DNA of 64,000 nt from Branchiostoma floridae (GCF_000003815.2 NC_049996.1:7449332-7513331), one strand, 5' to 3'. Numbered from the stretch's first letter, positions 1 through 14,400 are shown. A program made the numbers and translations. The notes: generated by a model from the sequence alone, not told the origin.

Positions 1-74
1 ATGCCAAACAGTCCCCCACCCCTACCCTCCAGTGCAGGGGAGACCACATGCTCCCAATATATAACATGTACTTG

Positions 75-430
75 CCCTTGACACAAGGCCTAGGGAGGGA
101 CAGGTCTTTGGAAAAGGATGATGCCAAAGTGTTCGGAAATTTCTAAAGAAAAAGATACTATATACCTCTACAATGTACATAAGGACCAGCTGGCCATTGT
201 GACAACTTTTCTGTGGCTTCTTACATAATTGTTCCCATTGACATGATTGACATAAGCATTAGTTGACCACCTATCCACATAGACCACATTTCATCAATCC
301 CCTGAGTGGTCTATTTGGGCAGGTTTGACTGTACTGTATATACGTAGCCTTGACACTGGGACTATAGTAGTATGTCCCAGGGACAGATCTTTTGAGAACG
401 ATATTACCCAAGTGTGCAAACATTAGATTG
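75..430. repeat. Diverged direct repeats flanking a MITE fragment
   Basis: Two related segments, about 75-152 and 347-430, share CCTTGACAC, GGGACAG and AAGTGT in the same order. Between them (about 190-336) lies the right part of the TIR element seen complete at 2374-2891, ending GGGCAGGTTTGACTG. Confidence 0.45.
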
Positions 431-1649
431 CTAATTCCCATAGAAAGTACCACAGATTACAGTTATCAAAATACACCAGATGTATTGAGAGAGTGATAGA
501 CTGGTTGTGTTTAACGACCAAACAAAGTGTCATATGATACTATCGTCTTTACCCTCAGCCTTCAGCATCCCAGGGAACCTCAAGAATCAAGGTTAAGAAT
601 GCAAACTTGTGGTTGTCAATTTCCTTAGGGACAAAGTTAAGGAAGAGCAAAGTAAATACAAGTTTTGTAATGATTTGCTAGTTATTTGCTAGTTTTAGCT
701 GGCTATATGTAGTAAATACTGCAACATGTTATGGTTAGTGGGTTTTAGAGAAGAAAATGCCCTTTCATAACTAAATAAGGTCTATTATACTACTAATGTA
801 TCAATTTGACATTTGATAGCATTGACACACTTTGATATGGACAATAAACCTTATTTTACATGAACAAAAAATTCAGTTAAACTTAGACTATTACTTATGT
901 GAACATTCTGAAGTAACCATCATCATGGTAAACTTTGAACCAATCAGAAAGCTTCTTACAAATAGATGCCCAGTGATATTGCCCTTCAGGGTTGACCTTT
1001 TTTTCTTGTAACCTCTGTGTTGATAATATTTTATGTTTATACTGCCTAGTTATTAGTCAAAGGCCATTATAAAGTGCTGTGATATCTCAAAGAGTGATCC
1101 GATGGTCTAAGACAGTTCTGGTACTCATTATTTAAGATCAAAGGTGTGTGTCTAAGGAAGGATAAGTAATGCTGGTAGGTTATAGACAGTCACCTGATAG
1201 ACCTTGAGACATGGCCCAGACCTTAAGAAAATAGATGTCAGCACGTTAGAATGCGAAGCACCTTGAAAGAATTGACTTGTAATCTTTAGCAACTGTGAAG
1301 TTGAACTTGGTATGTCAATCAGGTGGTTCTTCCTTAACTTTGTGGGTTAAGTGACGTCCTTCAAAGTCTGTTTCCAAGCTTCTTGAAGTTCAACTTTTTA
1401 AAGGGTTTAAAAAGAATTATATCCTTAGACAAGCCTCTTCACCTTTTTATTCACCAGAGATGGTTTTGATTTTGCTCTGTAGATTCTTAGATTTATTGAG
1501 GTTGATCTCTTTTGAGGTCTAGCTAATGTTACAGGCTGACACTAGTTATAGGATAAATGCAGAATGCATAATTCAATTTTTAGGAAGTTGGACATTTTGA
1601 CAAGAAGCAGTACACGGTGATGCCCTATATCATCATGAAGACATTTTAT

Positions 1650-1770
1650 TCTTGTGGTTATTGACTTAGAATCGAAAAGTACTAGGTTGGAATCCCTTGC
1701 AGGTCTCAGTGTTGTATCATTGAGAAATGCTTGTTTTCGCACTCAACTCAGGTGAGTACCTAGTATTGTT
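1650..1770 (+). repeat. tRNA-derived SINE-like repeat
   Basis: Contains a box-B-like GGTTGGAATCC preceded by GTTATTGACTTAGAATC. Its tail (ACTCAGGTGAGTACC) resembles the - strand copies at 23485-23640, 37698-37830 and 60840-60940. Confidence 0.45.
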
Positions 1771-2373
1771 GGAGACCTCCTAAAAAAATTTGTCTTAGAA
1801 GTTTAGCCTTCTAGGAAGTGCATTGGCACCCAATTTGTGTTGTTTATAGGGTTAGGCGGTAGGGAGAAGGCCCTAATGATTTGAACAGCTAGGATTGACT
1901 TTGGAGTCTCTCCATTGCTATCATCACCTCAGCATATGTACAGTACATCCTGCCAACTGGACATTCAGCCAAATGTAGGATTGACCAGGAAGGTGACACA
2001 GATTATGTACTACATTGTGGTTACATGTTAGATGGCATAACCATGTGTTAACTACAGTTTTTCTTGGCAGGAATCTCCAGCACATACATACGAGTCATTT
2101 GTACTTGCCAAAAAACAACATGCTGTCTCTACACATTTGTTAAGGTTAGCCTCCTTTCCAGACTCCGTGCAGGTCTAATTTCTCTAGTGCCGTGAGGTGA
2201 GGTGATACTCACTTGCATGGCAAACTACATGTCTACGCAAACACCCTTTCTCCAGGCATTAGAAAACCTAAGCCGACTTTGAAGCTTGCGAACCGTAAAA
2301 TAAGAGTCAGCCCTGCTCAAAGTCTGTGAAGGAGCCTATGTTGGGAAATGCTCATTGGGGATAATAGAATCTA

Positions 2374-2891
2374 CAGTCAAACCTGCCCGAGCGACCACCT
2401 CTTCTCAGCGACCACCTGGCCATTTCGACCGCTTTTTCTCGGTCCCGATTTATTTTCCCATTGACGTAAGCATTAAGCGACCTTTTCTCAACGACCACCT
2501 GGCCAACGTGACCGCGACCGGCCCAAAACCATTCATTCATTCATTCATTCAAATTGAGACCCATAACGACCGCATCTTTTTCAAAATTGAGGTTTTCATC
2601 GATTTCTGATGATAACTAGCGCAATTTTGTGCCGGTTTGTGTCGGATTTTGGGGTTAAATTTACAGTTTACAGTGTGCGTGTTGTATTTGACATTAAAGA
2701 CCTCGCTTCTTTGCGTTCGTGCAGTGTGCTTGCTGTTTGCCACTAAACACAACGGAAACCATTTATACTTTGCATCGGGCATGTTTTGAGTCGATACTCT
2801 TCTCAGCGACCACCTGTCCAAATCGACCACCTGTCCAAATCGACCGCTTTTTTCCGGTCCCCCGGGTGGTCGTCTTGGGCAGGTTTGACTG
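2374..2891. mobile_element. MITE with CAGTCAAACCTGCCC ends, TA target site
   Basis: Terminal inverted repeats CAGTCAAACCTGCCC and GGGCAGGTTTGACTG, each flanked by TA. The interior repeats GACCACCTG-CC-AA-CGACC motifs. No transposase frame. The CAGT terminus and TA duplication suggest a Tc1/mariner-type non-autonomous element. Confidence 0.7.
2531..2550. repeat. ATTC microsatellite, 5 copies
   Basis: Perfect ATTC tetranucleotide repeat inside the 2374-2891 element. Confidence 0.95.
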
Positions 2892-3586
2892 TATATTCAG
2901 ATGTTATCTTGGAACAACTTTTATCTCCAAAGCTATCAGATTATGAACATATGAATGTTGGGAACTGGCTGGAAAGTTTTGACATAATGACTGATATGCC
3001 CCAAATTTCCAGACAGAAAACTTTGTTTTCACATGTCACTGTCCTGTTTAAAAGTACTTAAACTCTGATAAGGAAAAATGATACTACATGTATTGGCCAG
3101 GTAGAAATGTAAGCATTATGTTCACACTACTGTCATAAAATGACCAAGTATGATTTGCAGGGAAAGTTATCTTCACGAAAAAGGTTATTAGTTGGTATGA
3201 ATGTGATAATAACTCAAAAAGCTACTGATTTCAGGGTCCCTGATGGCTTTCCTTGGTACTGCAAAGGTTCACTGTTCTATCACAGTATCATTAGAAATGC
3301 GGTACAGATGTGCTAACTTTATTTTAACCTTAGTGCACTGAAGTAGGTATTTGGCTTTGGGTTAGTTACATTGTAGCAGATTGAAGGTGAAAAGTGTCCA
3401 CTAATCTTTATAAAATATGTCTGGCATTGGATTATTTTTTCTTTCAGCAAATCTCCTTTGAGGGAGTTCACTGTACTTCACCCAAAGTCATCCATGAAAG
3501 AATCCAGACCAAACAGGAGATCGTTTCCTCATCAAAGTCACGCTTAATTTATACCAGAGCTTATATAGCTAGAGGCTGAATGGGTG

Positions 3587-3950
3587 CTAGACTTATAAAC
3601 TATGACTTCTCCCTCCTCTGGAGCCCAACTAAGATTCAGTTAAAATGTCACACATGGAATCTGACCTGCGTTCCATGTGGAAGGTAGATAATATACCAAA
3701 GATCATGCTCTGAAAGTTTTCAATTTACTTTTGCATATAGTCAGATTGCCATACATTGTACCTGTTACAATTGTAGCGCAGTAAAGTTCTATTCTATTTT
3801 ATAATGGAGGACAATTTAGTAGCAAGAATTCTCCGAATATCTAGAAGACAGGCCTATAAACTTTGACTTCTTAGACCTCCGGGGTTCAGCTAAGATTTCG
3901 TTAAAATGTCACATATGGAATCGGACTGATTGTAGAACAGATAGATGGTT
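3587..3950 (+). repeat. Diverged tandem duplication, about 100 bp units
   Basis: Segments at about 3587-3688 and 3850-3950 share TATAAACT-TGACTTCT, GTTAAAATGTCACA and TATGGAATC in the same order, about 260 bases apart. Confidence 0.6.
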
Positions 3951-4534
3951 TAGTTCAGATGTTCAAATAGTTCCGCATTTATATCCATATATAATGGAGG
4001 ATCCTTTTCTGGCAGAAGACACTGGATAGATAAGACACAGGTGTGACTTCTCATCCTTTTCACCCTCTTCAGGAACCCTTCTCCTCAGGTGGGGGAGAGG
4101 GTATGACAGGTAGTATATGTACATAGCCGGATGGTGTTGCTATAGGTTGTGGTGTGAGCGTGACGAATTTGGTTTTTAGGGTGTCAGGGGGCAGTTATTC
4201 CTCTTCTCAGTTTCTGGGTTAGCAGGGGTGAACAGTAGGGGTGAGGGCCACCCTATGTCACTGTAGTGACGCCAGTTATACTTGACATAAGCTACAGCAC
4301 CTTTGGGCATAATTATCGTATTATGTCTCCAACTTGAGAGGAATTCACCACTAATATAGTCCACCTTTCCATAAAGGAACGATTTGCCCACGAACGCCCT
4401 CTCCTTAGGTCAAGGGTTCTAAGGTTGCAACCGGAGAGGATTGACCATGACAGTTCTGGTATTATTTCTGGGCAGGGTGCCAGACACAACAAGGTATCCA
4501 TGATCAGATGCTGGGAGCACCAGGGGCCGAATGA

Positions 4535-4630
4535 CCAGCCAGAGGAGGCGGGCTGGCTGACGACGTACCCAATCGTTGCTAGGCAGTGAAGTTTTGAGCT
4601 CTCCAGTTCTATAACATAGAATTAAGGGCC
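4535..4630 (+). promoter_or_regulatory. Possible core promoter/5' UTR of the multiplexin gene
   Basis: This is the stretch just upstream of the collagen start codon. It carries a GC-box-like GGCGGG, a CRE-like TGACGACGT and a GTTGCTAGGCA half X-box-like string. No convincing TATA box is seen and the transcription start cannot be fixed. The start codon context (GGGCCATGGCG) is strong. The assignment rests on position and weak motifs only. Confidence 0.25.
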
Positions 4631-5407
4631 ATGGCGGGGGCAGCTCGTCACCTTTGTTGTGCGGTGGTGTTGTGCTTTTTTCTCAGGAACGTGGATGCCA
4701 GGATTGCCGGAGCACATGCCCAGGCACTCTTCCCTCTTGAGCAGGAGTACTCCCCTGTTGAAGACCCTGTGGTGAAAGAAGAGTTGGCCAGCTATATCCT
4801 CCACCCATTGACAAAACTTTTCTCTTCTTTCCTCGGTGCAGAGAGCGGCGGCCAACAGGATATTGACCTGCTGCAGATGATCGGGGTCCCCCTCCCGACG
4901 CCCATACGATTCGTCAGCGGATACGATGGCTTCCCCGCGTTTGAGTTCGGCAGCGAGGCAAATATTGGCAGGCTTGCCAGAACGTTCTTCCCGAATATGT
5001 TCTACAAGGATTTCTCCATTCTGGTGACAACAAGGCCCAACTTCCAGGAGGGGGGGATTCTCTTCGCTGTCACGAATTCCTTCCAAACCGTGATCCAGCT
5101 GGGGTTGAAGATCGCCGACGCCGGTAAGGGGAGATCGGGAGAGGCGCTGCAAAACATCACCTTCATTTACACGGATACGAGAAACAGCGAAGTCACCCAG
5201 GAAGTGGCGAGATTCACCATTCCGACCACCGCGGGAGAATGGCTGAGATTTTCTCTCAGCGTGAGAGGGAACGCTGTCACGCTGTACTACGACTGCGAGG
5301 AGAGGGAGACCCAGTTTTTCGACAGGACGGTGTCGCAGCTTGAGTTTGCGCCCGCCGCTGCTGTGTTTGTTGGACAGGCTGGGGCCGCAGAGGAAGGCAA
5401 ATATCTG
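4631..5407 (+). CDS. COL15A1/COL18A1: Multiplexin exon 1: signal peptide plus TSPN/LamG-like domain
   Basis: 259 codons, residues 1-259, ending in phase 0 at CTG|gtaagt. It starts with ATG in a strong context (GCCATGGCG), followed by a hydrophobic leader ([10 protein letters not shown]) with likely cleavage near VDA. The domain starts around [13 protein letters not shown] and includes YYDCEE and the VFVGQAG strand near the end. Most of the TSPN domain in a single exon is notable. An in-frame read-through into the intron meets a stop after six codons. The first in-frame ATG gives the signal peptide, so no other start is needed. Confidence 0.93.
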
Positions 5408-8400
5408 GTAAGTTTCTCCATCTTCTGAATTTTTTGGAATGAAAATGATTTAAACAAAAATCTTTATTTTTATGTGAGGTAAGTTTCTATTCTAAGTCAA
5501 GTAGAAGTAAACAATTCTATTTGTGTTGTACTCATGCTTGTAAACGATATGCATCATTTTATAGGGCCATTTGCATGTACTTGTACTTGCCACCAATTTT
5601 ATGTCACTGTAAAGTTGAACTAAACAGTTGGTCACTTTTCGATCTCTATTTTTGTAACATGATATCAAAAACCATTATAGGTGATCTAATTATTGACCTG
5701 AATTTTATGATTCTCAATATTTGAAAGGATCTGTAATTGTTTGGAATTAATTGCACAGACTTCCCAAACTGATGTTTCAGTAATTGGGTAAACACTTTTA
5801 CAGAGCTAGTAGTAGCTCTCACAATAGGCTCCACAGGCAGCTTCCAAAACTGAATAGACAGCTTGGTAGGTAGACTGAAACCTGAGGTATGTGAAAAAGG
5901 CGGATGCTGTGCAAGTGCAATGAGGGTCTCCCAGACTGCCCAGTGTAACATTGCAAAAGTATTTGACCTCCTAAAGGATCAACTTTGGTGTCAGGCTTAT
6001 CGGGTAGATGTGTAACCTCAGTTTGCTTTGGCTTCACCCAAGCTGCAAATCTACCCTCATCAACTGTCCATTGGGGAGACCCCTGGAAGCATGACACTCT
6101 CTTACAATATTGAATTTAAAAAACTGTTGATTGATTTTTTTAATGCAAGTGTTTCATCATTGATTATGTGATCTTGTTTATGAGCATGCATTCATTTATG
6201 TTTGTAGATGATAATTCATAAATAATTTTCTACTGTACTCTTAAGGTGACAATGAGGTAAGTTTGGCGTGGTTTAAAAAGTGTTGTACATGTATTTCTGT
6301 CAATATTTGATTGTTTGTTTCACAGAACTGGTAAGCCACTTTGGGTGCAACACACAGTCTTGTACAGTAGGCAGGAACTGCATTAGACTGGACCACATAG
6401 TCTGATGAGCAATATTCGTGAATGTATAAATTACTATTGTTACTAAGTTATACCCTCCCCACTTTTGGCCCTACCAAAGCTTTCATTGATCTATCCCTCA
6501 TGTTTGAAACTCAATATGCAGACTTTTATTAGGTGTGAGGAAAAAAACAGCAATATTCTGCTAAGCCGACTCCTGGCTTTCGATTTAAACGTTCCAAACA
6601 GATGGCATCCGTGCTCTCACTGCAGGAATGGCAACCAAATGTTCGAAGTACGTAGAGACCTCCAGGAAGTTAAGCCTTTGCACATTATTATTGGAATTTA
6701 TTGTTGCCCTTACCAGATTCAATGCTGACTACACATGGTTGCTGCTGTGAGGCAGCTTCCAGATTTTTAGCATGCCTCACATCAAAGCTTTACTGGTATT
6801 TTTCTTGTCCCAGCTGATGGTATATGACACTGGACTAGTCCGACATAGCGTCATGCAGAATTTTCAGACTGACCCCTCGCCCTAGAGTTATTTCTGATGG
6901 CTACTATTTTAGGCCCACCTGCTAGTTGGACCTTTTTACCCAATATTGCCAGTATCAGGACGGATTTACACGTTTAAGAAGTACCACAGGACACCCATGG
7001 TGATCAGATTGAAATGGTGACCCATCGTGATACTACATATTGTTTCGAGCTGAAGTTTGATTAATCGCAGTCAATGAGATTTGTCAACTTGTCAGGATCA
7101 TAAAGATACCAAATTGAATTTGATAGCGTGATTCGACCAATGGTGACTGTAAGAAATGATTTCTTTTATGTCCTATCCTTTTGCCTCATTTTTGGGAAAT
7201 CACAGGAGTTCTTCTTTTGCCGTTTTTGTGCGACCGACACTCCCGTACTATATGTTAATTGGCCTGAATCATGACCTCTGAATATGCACTGAATCTATTA
7301 GGCACTATCAGGTTCTGAACTGAACTGAATAAATGGATTTTTACTACATGAAAAAAGCCTTTGTACAAGTACAAAATTCCTACTCCAAATACGCAACAGA
7401 TAAAGCTATAGCCATCACAATATGGCTAGTCCCAATATGCAATTCTCTATGTCAAGTTGGCCTTATATGTTATTGAAAGAGCAAAAGAACAATCAGTACA
7501 GTGCTTGTGCCACTCAAAACTATTGTCTGATCTAAACACACAGTGACTTGTTAATGAACTGACAAAGGCCAGAATTAAAGACCTGATCTGATTAGTGTCT
7601 GTGTTCTATCAATTAACACATTGTCAATAATTGAATTGGCTTGTCAACCAATTGAAAGAGACAATGACTTTTGTACACATGTCATGGAATTTGACTTTGA
7701 TTGGATCAATCAGTTGATTAGTAGGATAATGGATGAGTTAACAGTAGCATTAATCAACTCCAGTGTTTGCTGCACTACTCTTACTTACTTATCAAACTCT
7801 CACTTATATGAAAGCCAACTGATGAGACAGTTTTGTTTGTCCTACCATTGCAGACTGCTTTACATTGTTTGTAGATGAACTCACTATTGTACATTCTTCT
7901 TTTTTTCTTAGTCCAATAAATTGAGTGAGGAAGGCCAAACTTTGTAATAAAACCAAAACTGATAAAATCTTATCTATACAGACAGGTGGCCACTATAGAC
8001 AGGTTTCTTGATGATTGTGTCTATGGAAAACGTTTATCAAAGAGATAGACCATCAAAAAGTGGTCAGATTGGCCAGGTTGTGTTTATGCAGAGGAGCTCA
8101 CTCGTATATTATTGCTTACTTCCAAACAAGCCTTATCATAATGCATGTACCATAAATTTCTGAACAATTCCAAACATAACTGGCCTGAGGTATTGTCTCA
8201 GACTAACATATGGTTGTGTACACAACTGCGACTTATGAAGTTATGTCTGCGTATCTGTGAAAAAGCTGAAGCAACTGTTTGGTACATTTTTGGGTTGGAC
8301 AGACTGCCCATAGGTCCTTTGGGGTTGCAACCATACTGTGTTTTGACTTCCAGTTGACCTCAAAAGAAATCAGTGTGTAATTTTTCAACTCAGACTGAAG

Positions 8401-11400
8401 CCCAATGGGAAAAGAGATGCTCACATGTCTGAGAGGAGTACAGAAAACCATTGTACATCATCAGGTTTTAATCCGCATGTTATTATACCATGACAAATTC
8501 TTTAGACATTGGTTGATCAAATTTGTTTTTATGAAATCAAGGTGTTCATTATATTTGTTGGCACATAGGTTTGATAAAAAAAAATGACTGTATTTTTCAT
8601 TGTGACAAAAACAAAGTTTTGCTTGAAGTACATGAAAGGATCTAAGTCTTTTCCCACCTGTTGAAACATTTACAGGTAGCAGTCTGTTTATGAGATAAAA
8701 CTGTAATTTGAGTGGTACACTTTTAGTAATCCCCAAGCAGATGTTAGAGTCAGGCTCATTGATAGTGTTTAATGCTTTTTTTGGCAGCATTATATAGTAC
8801 CTTTTTAGTAAAATACAAACTGTTCAGTTATATAATACTATGAAATACTAAACGTTGCAATAACAAGGTGTATAACACATCTAGAATGAGCCAAATCTTT
8901 ACATCTGCTTTGAGAGGCACTACTGAACTGATGCAGTCTTTCCAAAACTTTGATAGACAGTTTGCAATGGGAGTGCTCAGCATGTAGCCATTAGTTGATT
9001 AAATTTACCCATGGAGACAAATTAATTAGAAAGCAACTGCCACTGGGAAGTGTAAAAGAAGGGGGAGTTCAGAAATGTGACCTCGAATATTCCAAGTCAG
9101 CTCTTTTACTTCAAGAACTTACAGGGGAAAGGCATTGGAGATTGGAGGGTCTCCGCCACTCACATCTGCAGACAGAATAGGCTGTGGGAGAGGTTGAAGT
9201 GAGTTGTAAGAGAATTCCAGAACGTGAGGAACTGGACAAGGAAACAATCATTGAAAACTCACACCTGCCTAACTTCTAGTAGTCTGCCATAAGGCAATTG
9301 ATTTATTCAAACTGTCAACTGACATTTTTGTGAGTCAGCAGTATTTTGTGAGAGTCTGCATGCCTTCTTGTAGCTACCAGACCTACATGTTAGCCTGGAC
9401 ATCAGGCTGTTTTCAGGGTCAACACTAGCCAGCTCCTGAGCTCCAGTCTAGAATCAAGTAGCCTGGATTCCAGACCCTCCACACGATGTCAGTATCTTTC
9501 GTGCAGGGGGCCTAACTGAGTTGGCTTGTGCTAGGACTGGAAAAAGTCTTTTATCCAGGCTAAGCGCCAACATGGCCCAAGGAAATTTTACCATTTTTGC
9601 TGAGGAGCTAGCCTGTGGCCTTGTGAACAGTCTGGCATCCAGGCTACACCAGCCCTGGCCAAACTGTTTCCAGGGCCTACACAGGTCAACTCCTTGGCTT
9701 TAGGGCCAACATTCCCCCAAGAAAATTCTACAACAGGCCTACCTGAGTTAGACCCTGATGTTGTGTGATCAGGCAGGAGGGTCTGGAATCCAGGCTACAG
9801 CAACCCAGACACAACAAACCTACATAATGATCATCTTTGGCAACCAAGAATGAAACAGTCTCCCAGACTTACTTTGGACAGTGTTGACAATGCTGGATGT
9901 ACTGTAAAATGTTGGAAGACAGTTTAACGACCAGGTTTTCAGTACCATGAAAACAGCTGCAGGCAGTTTAAAAGAGAAGTTTAACGTTGCTTGACTTAGC
10001 TTTTCCTTACCGTACCCACTCTACCTCTGGTAAAACGTAGACACCCCCAACACTATTATCTACAGGTCAAGTTTTATGTTGGAAAATTCCAAGACTCTGC
10101 TTGAGACCAACAATGAACATTGGACCAGGACTTGTCATCCAACTGGCAAACAACAAGGGATGATTGAAACTGGTGACCTTCATGTCCCTCCATTATTCAG
10201 GAAACTCAATCACTATATACAATGTACATGTACATATCAACCATGGCCATGGGTACACATACACACATAAAAGTAAGAGCAAGGAGGTTATATAACATCC
10301 TTGGAAAGACAAAGCTCCTGTCACACCATCAACAAGCTTCAGATGTATTGTTGTTTGCCAGAAATTTGCTGAATTTGAATATCGTCCAAAGACTCAAGCC
10401 AGTTTTGTACCTGAAAATGTACCCCCATCCCATTGGACGGGACTCAGGAACTTGCAAACATCTGGCCAATGTCTAAAAATCATGCATGGTTGGTAGAACA
10501 CCAGGCGTATTCCTGCCAAAAGTATCATATAGAGCTTCGAGGCTCTTGTACTGTGTGACAGAGACCTAAAGAGCATGTGTATGTGTGCTGAAATTTACCT
10601 GACAACTTTTCTCACCCTGATTTATCTGTAACTAGATTTGTTCTCAGCCTACACAGCTGGAACCAAACTCTCCAATTTTCCAGAAGACAGATTCTAACTC
10701 CAACTCCAAGTACATAAACATAATTTCCAAAGTATTCTTCTAAATCTAATGGTATAATCTAGACTCATAAAATGTATGGAAACATGTGTCAATCAACTTT
10801 GCTACATAGAAGAAGGATCTAGAAGATAGATGAAAAGACTGGAAAGTTGTCTCTCACTGACCTAGATCTGCCTCTTGAAGCCTTTTCATCCAGATGAAAA
10901 AGAGAAACTCAAACATCATCAATCCTCATCCCTGACAATGTTACTGACAATTCTGACAGTCCTGCTCTTAAGCTCTTCAGTTCTGTCAGTCTGGGGTCTC
11001 TTTGTAAATAAGCAATGTGTACAACACATCCTGATGCAAGTCTTTGTTATCAATCACCTGTCTAAGATGCCAAATAAACGCTGTTTTCTTCCCACGGACA
11101 TCACAAAGATGTTTCTTTTGGTAAAGAAGATTTGATGTGTAAAAAAAGCCAAACCTACACTTTACAAGCCCAAGGACTATATAAAAACCATTACCATATG
11201 ATGTCCAGAACTGATAGGGTATTAAAAACTGGAAGTTCTGCTGCAGTACCATAGAGGCTGCAAGGAGGTACACAATCAAACATGTCTCTTGTGTATGATG
11301 CCTGTTCACCTTTATCCATCGGGTTACCTATATTCTTTACTTTTAAAAACGGTATTTGGGGATATCACGTCAACAGACGTTGGTTTCAAATTGCAATATT

Positions 11401-14400
11401 TTCAGTATATTGCTGTTGAAAACTACCAACTGTCGGCTTGATGTGCCTGAATACCCTGTTTTTAGAATTTAGGTTACCCAACGGATAAAGGTGAACTAGC
11501 GTTACCTGTCTACACACCCAACATCATACGTATACAATGTCCATTCACGAGTTCAACAGTAATGCTATCCACAAACAAACAGAAACACACAGAGATAAAT
11601 GTTCAAACAAACAAACAAACAAGCAACCACAAACAGCATGCACACGTAAACTCAGCAAAGACGATTATGAGGTATCAAAGTTGTGTAAGGTTTGTGCTAT
11701 TTTCTGAGCCAACTACAAATTGCCTTCTCTCTCCAATTGTTTGGTGACCAACACAAGCAGCGGCCATGGCCAGCTTTCATGTCACCATTGGAAAAATGGA
11801 TGGTCGGCCTTTACTTGAACTCTCAAAGGTCATGCCTAGATTGACACAAGCAAATTTGGCAACTGATGTCGAGGTCACCAGACCTTGTGCCCTTTTGTAT
11901 CTTGTCTCAGACGTGTACAAATATTGGCCCCAAAATTCCTCCCATGTCTGCAATATCAGCTCCAATTCCCAACACCATGCCAAACTGGTGTCCGGAGGCC
12001 ACACTAGACCTCTGAAATGACCACCACTGACCTCTCGGACCAGTCCCAGACATGAGAAGCCTAGGGCTGTATTCATAGGGTCAGCTATGTCATACCAGGC
12101 ATGCTGCCTTGTTTGTAAATGTGCAGTGTGTTAGTCATGATACACTGATTTGTACCACTCTGACATTCCTGATGGAGAGACTGCCACTGGTCACCCCTCT
12201 CAGTTCCACAGCTCACAGATTTGATACAGCACATATATCTCTGGTGTAATGGTCAGGAAAGAACAACTGAGCATGACTGTTTCAGTGGTACAGTCAGTAC
12301 TACTGTGGTTCTGGACTACTCAATTCATGTACATGTATCATACTGGCAATGTTAGGACATACATATATACAAACATAATAAGTTTGAAAGCACCTCTTTG
12401 AAAATTTATGAAGAGCGAGCTATGAAAGTGTAGTGATGACACGAAAAAAGAAAAAGATAAAGGGCCCACTTATGTCACTTTTTCTCAGGCTTAGCTATCT
12501 ACCAGGAAATAAAATCCTGACCATAGCATGTCCAAAACACAATTGTCAAAACTGGAAGTTCTGCTTCAGTACCATGAAAAGCTGCTAGGGTTCTTCATTC
12601 TTCCAATACCTTCCAACATGCCAGATATAAAGATACATCCACGTCTTTTTGAGTTATGCTCTGTTCACAAACAAACACATTCACAGACACAAACACACTC
12701 AAGTTCAAAGAAAACATAACCATCTAGGCAAAGGTAATAAAGACATTTACGAATTGACAAAAAGAAAGGCAGAAGAAAATTATTAAGTTTTTCTCCATTG
12801 GAATTGGTATACTTGACACTGCACTACTTCTCAAAGCAGCAAAGAGTATTTCAGAAGGCAACCAGTGGATTTCATTACACCGTACACTTGATACAGGCTC
12901 AATGTGGTAAACATCATCATTTCCAGGTGTTCTAGAGTACACCTTTGCCTTGACATCAGGACCAGTCTCGCTGACCCTTACTCTGACCCCTTCCCTGGGA
13001 CCTCTCTGTCCATGCTTGTAGACAGGGGAGTGAAAATATTTCCTCAGTATCCATTCCTTTCCTCCTGCTCTCAGTAGGGTGTGAGCTCCCAGACCCCTCG
13101 TAATTGGCATAGGAACCACTTAAAGTCAGGGGGAAGATGGTTAATGAAAAAGAAATAGACATTGAGTGAAAAGCTTTTGTACACAAAAGCGTTCACTTCA
13201 ACAGTCATCATGACATTATATCTAGCAGGAAACCAATATGAAGTCCATCAAGTTAACAAGAATTGACATTTACATTTATAACTTAGATATTCAAATATAA
13301 GTCTGAAGAATCTCCAAGTGCAAGTGCATGATATGACATTTAAAGCAAGGAATTATAAGAATATTTGATTCTGCCTACTTTTTGACCCCGTGGTTCGTGT
13401 AGCTGTGTACTGTAAATTCATTTACTTTGCTGTGTTTTCATCGGTAGGAGGGAAAAGGAATTCTTGCAGTGTTTGCAGTTTAAACAAGTTCTGTTGTACC
13501 AGTATACTAGCCAAAGTCACACATGAGTGTCATGAATTTTGTCACTGCAAAAATAAAGCTATCGCAAAGTTTATATGATTTACAGTATTATAAATGGCAC
13601 AGTCCTTCAAATAAAGTTTGTCCTGTAAATCAAGTTGACCCAATTCTAACTCCAGTTACTCAGCAAATAGCAGACATTGTGGCTGGCAGGAAGCATGCCG
13701 TGTTTGCTTGGGTAGCGGAGAAGTACAAGCTACATGGAAATGTCAAGAGATCCCTGACTTTTGTGGCAACCTTTCTCTGTTGTTAGAAGTGGCAAGGCAT
13801 AAGACCTACAATGTGCCTTGTAGTACTAATGTCAATGAAGGTTAGACATCCAGGTAATAAGAGGATACTGTGAGAGGTTTAAGGTATCATCCACTACCTT
13901 TTATCCCCGACCAATTGTAATCACAAAAGGTCAACACCTAAAGCCAGCAACAAAACGTTTCAGATGGAATACCGCAAAGTAGGATTTATGCTAAAGACCC
14001 AACAGCATGATCAGAATGCTCCTGTACATGTACATGCACACATATACATTGTTCCCCTTCCCACATTCAATTCCTATACTTAACACACCATTTTCTTACA
14101 GATGATGGGGTCACTGTAATGGTCTACGCATACGTGACCTTCCTTCCTCTTCTGTAGATAGTACAAGTACAATGTAGTATTGAAATAATCACATTGGCCA
14201 GGTTGGCCCTATGTAAAGGTTATCTCTTGAATATACATGTACTTGTGAAAGGATGTGCATTTTGATACCTAAACTCAACAGTGGCTGCATAGATTGCAAG
14301 ATGAGAATGTCTTTTTCAACAGTTTAATACCTTATTTATGAATGCGAAAGATGCATCAACATGCTACTGATGAAACTGTAATTTTTCTGTGTTGACAGGG

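Larger units (their letters stand above)
1..4630. other. Upstream non-coding region of the multiplexin gene
   Basis: No convincing exon was found in either strand. It holds two copies of a Tc1/mariner-type MITE (one partial), a SINE-like repeat, an ATTC microsatellite and a diverged direct duplication (3587-3950). Small open frames here match repeats, not proteins. Confidence 0.6.
5408..14398 (+). other. COL15A1/COL18A1: Intron 1 of the multiplexin gene
   Basis: 8991 bases splitting the TSPN domain just before its last strand. No additional in-phase exon with family similarity was seen. It holds a foldback element (9458-9798) and two MITEs (11304-11496, 13408-13587). One unexplained - strand open frame lies at 12724-13119. 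Confidence 0.75.

Noticed and set aside
4622-5152. 176-codon open frame on the - strand
   Set aside because: It is the antisense shadow of multiplexin exon 1, whose + strand product has clear TSPN features.
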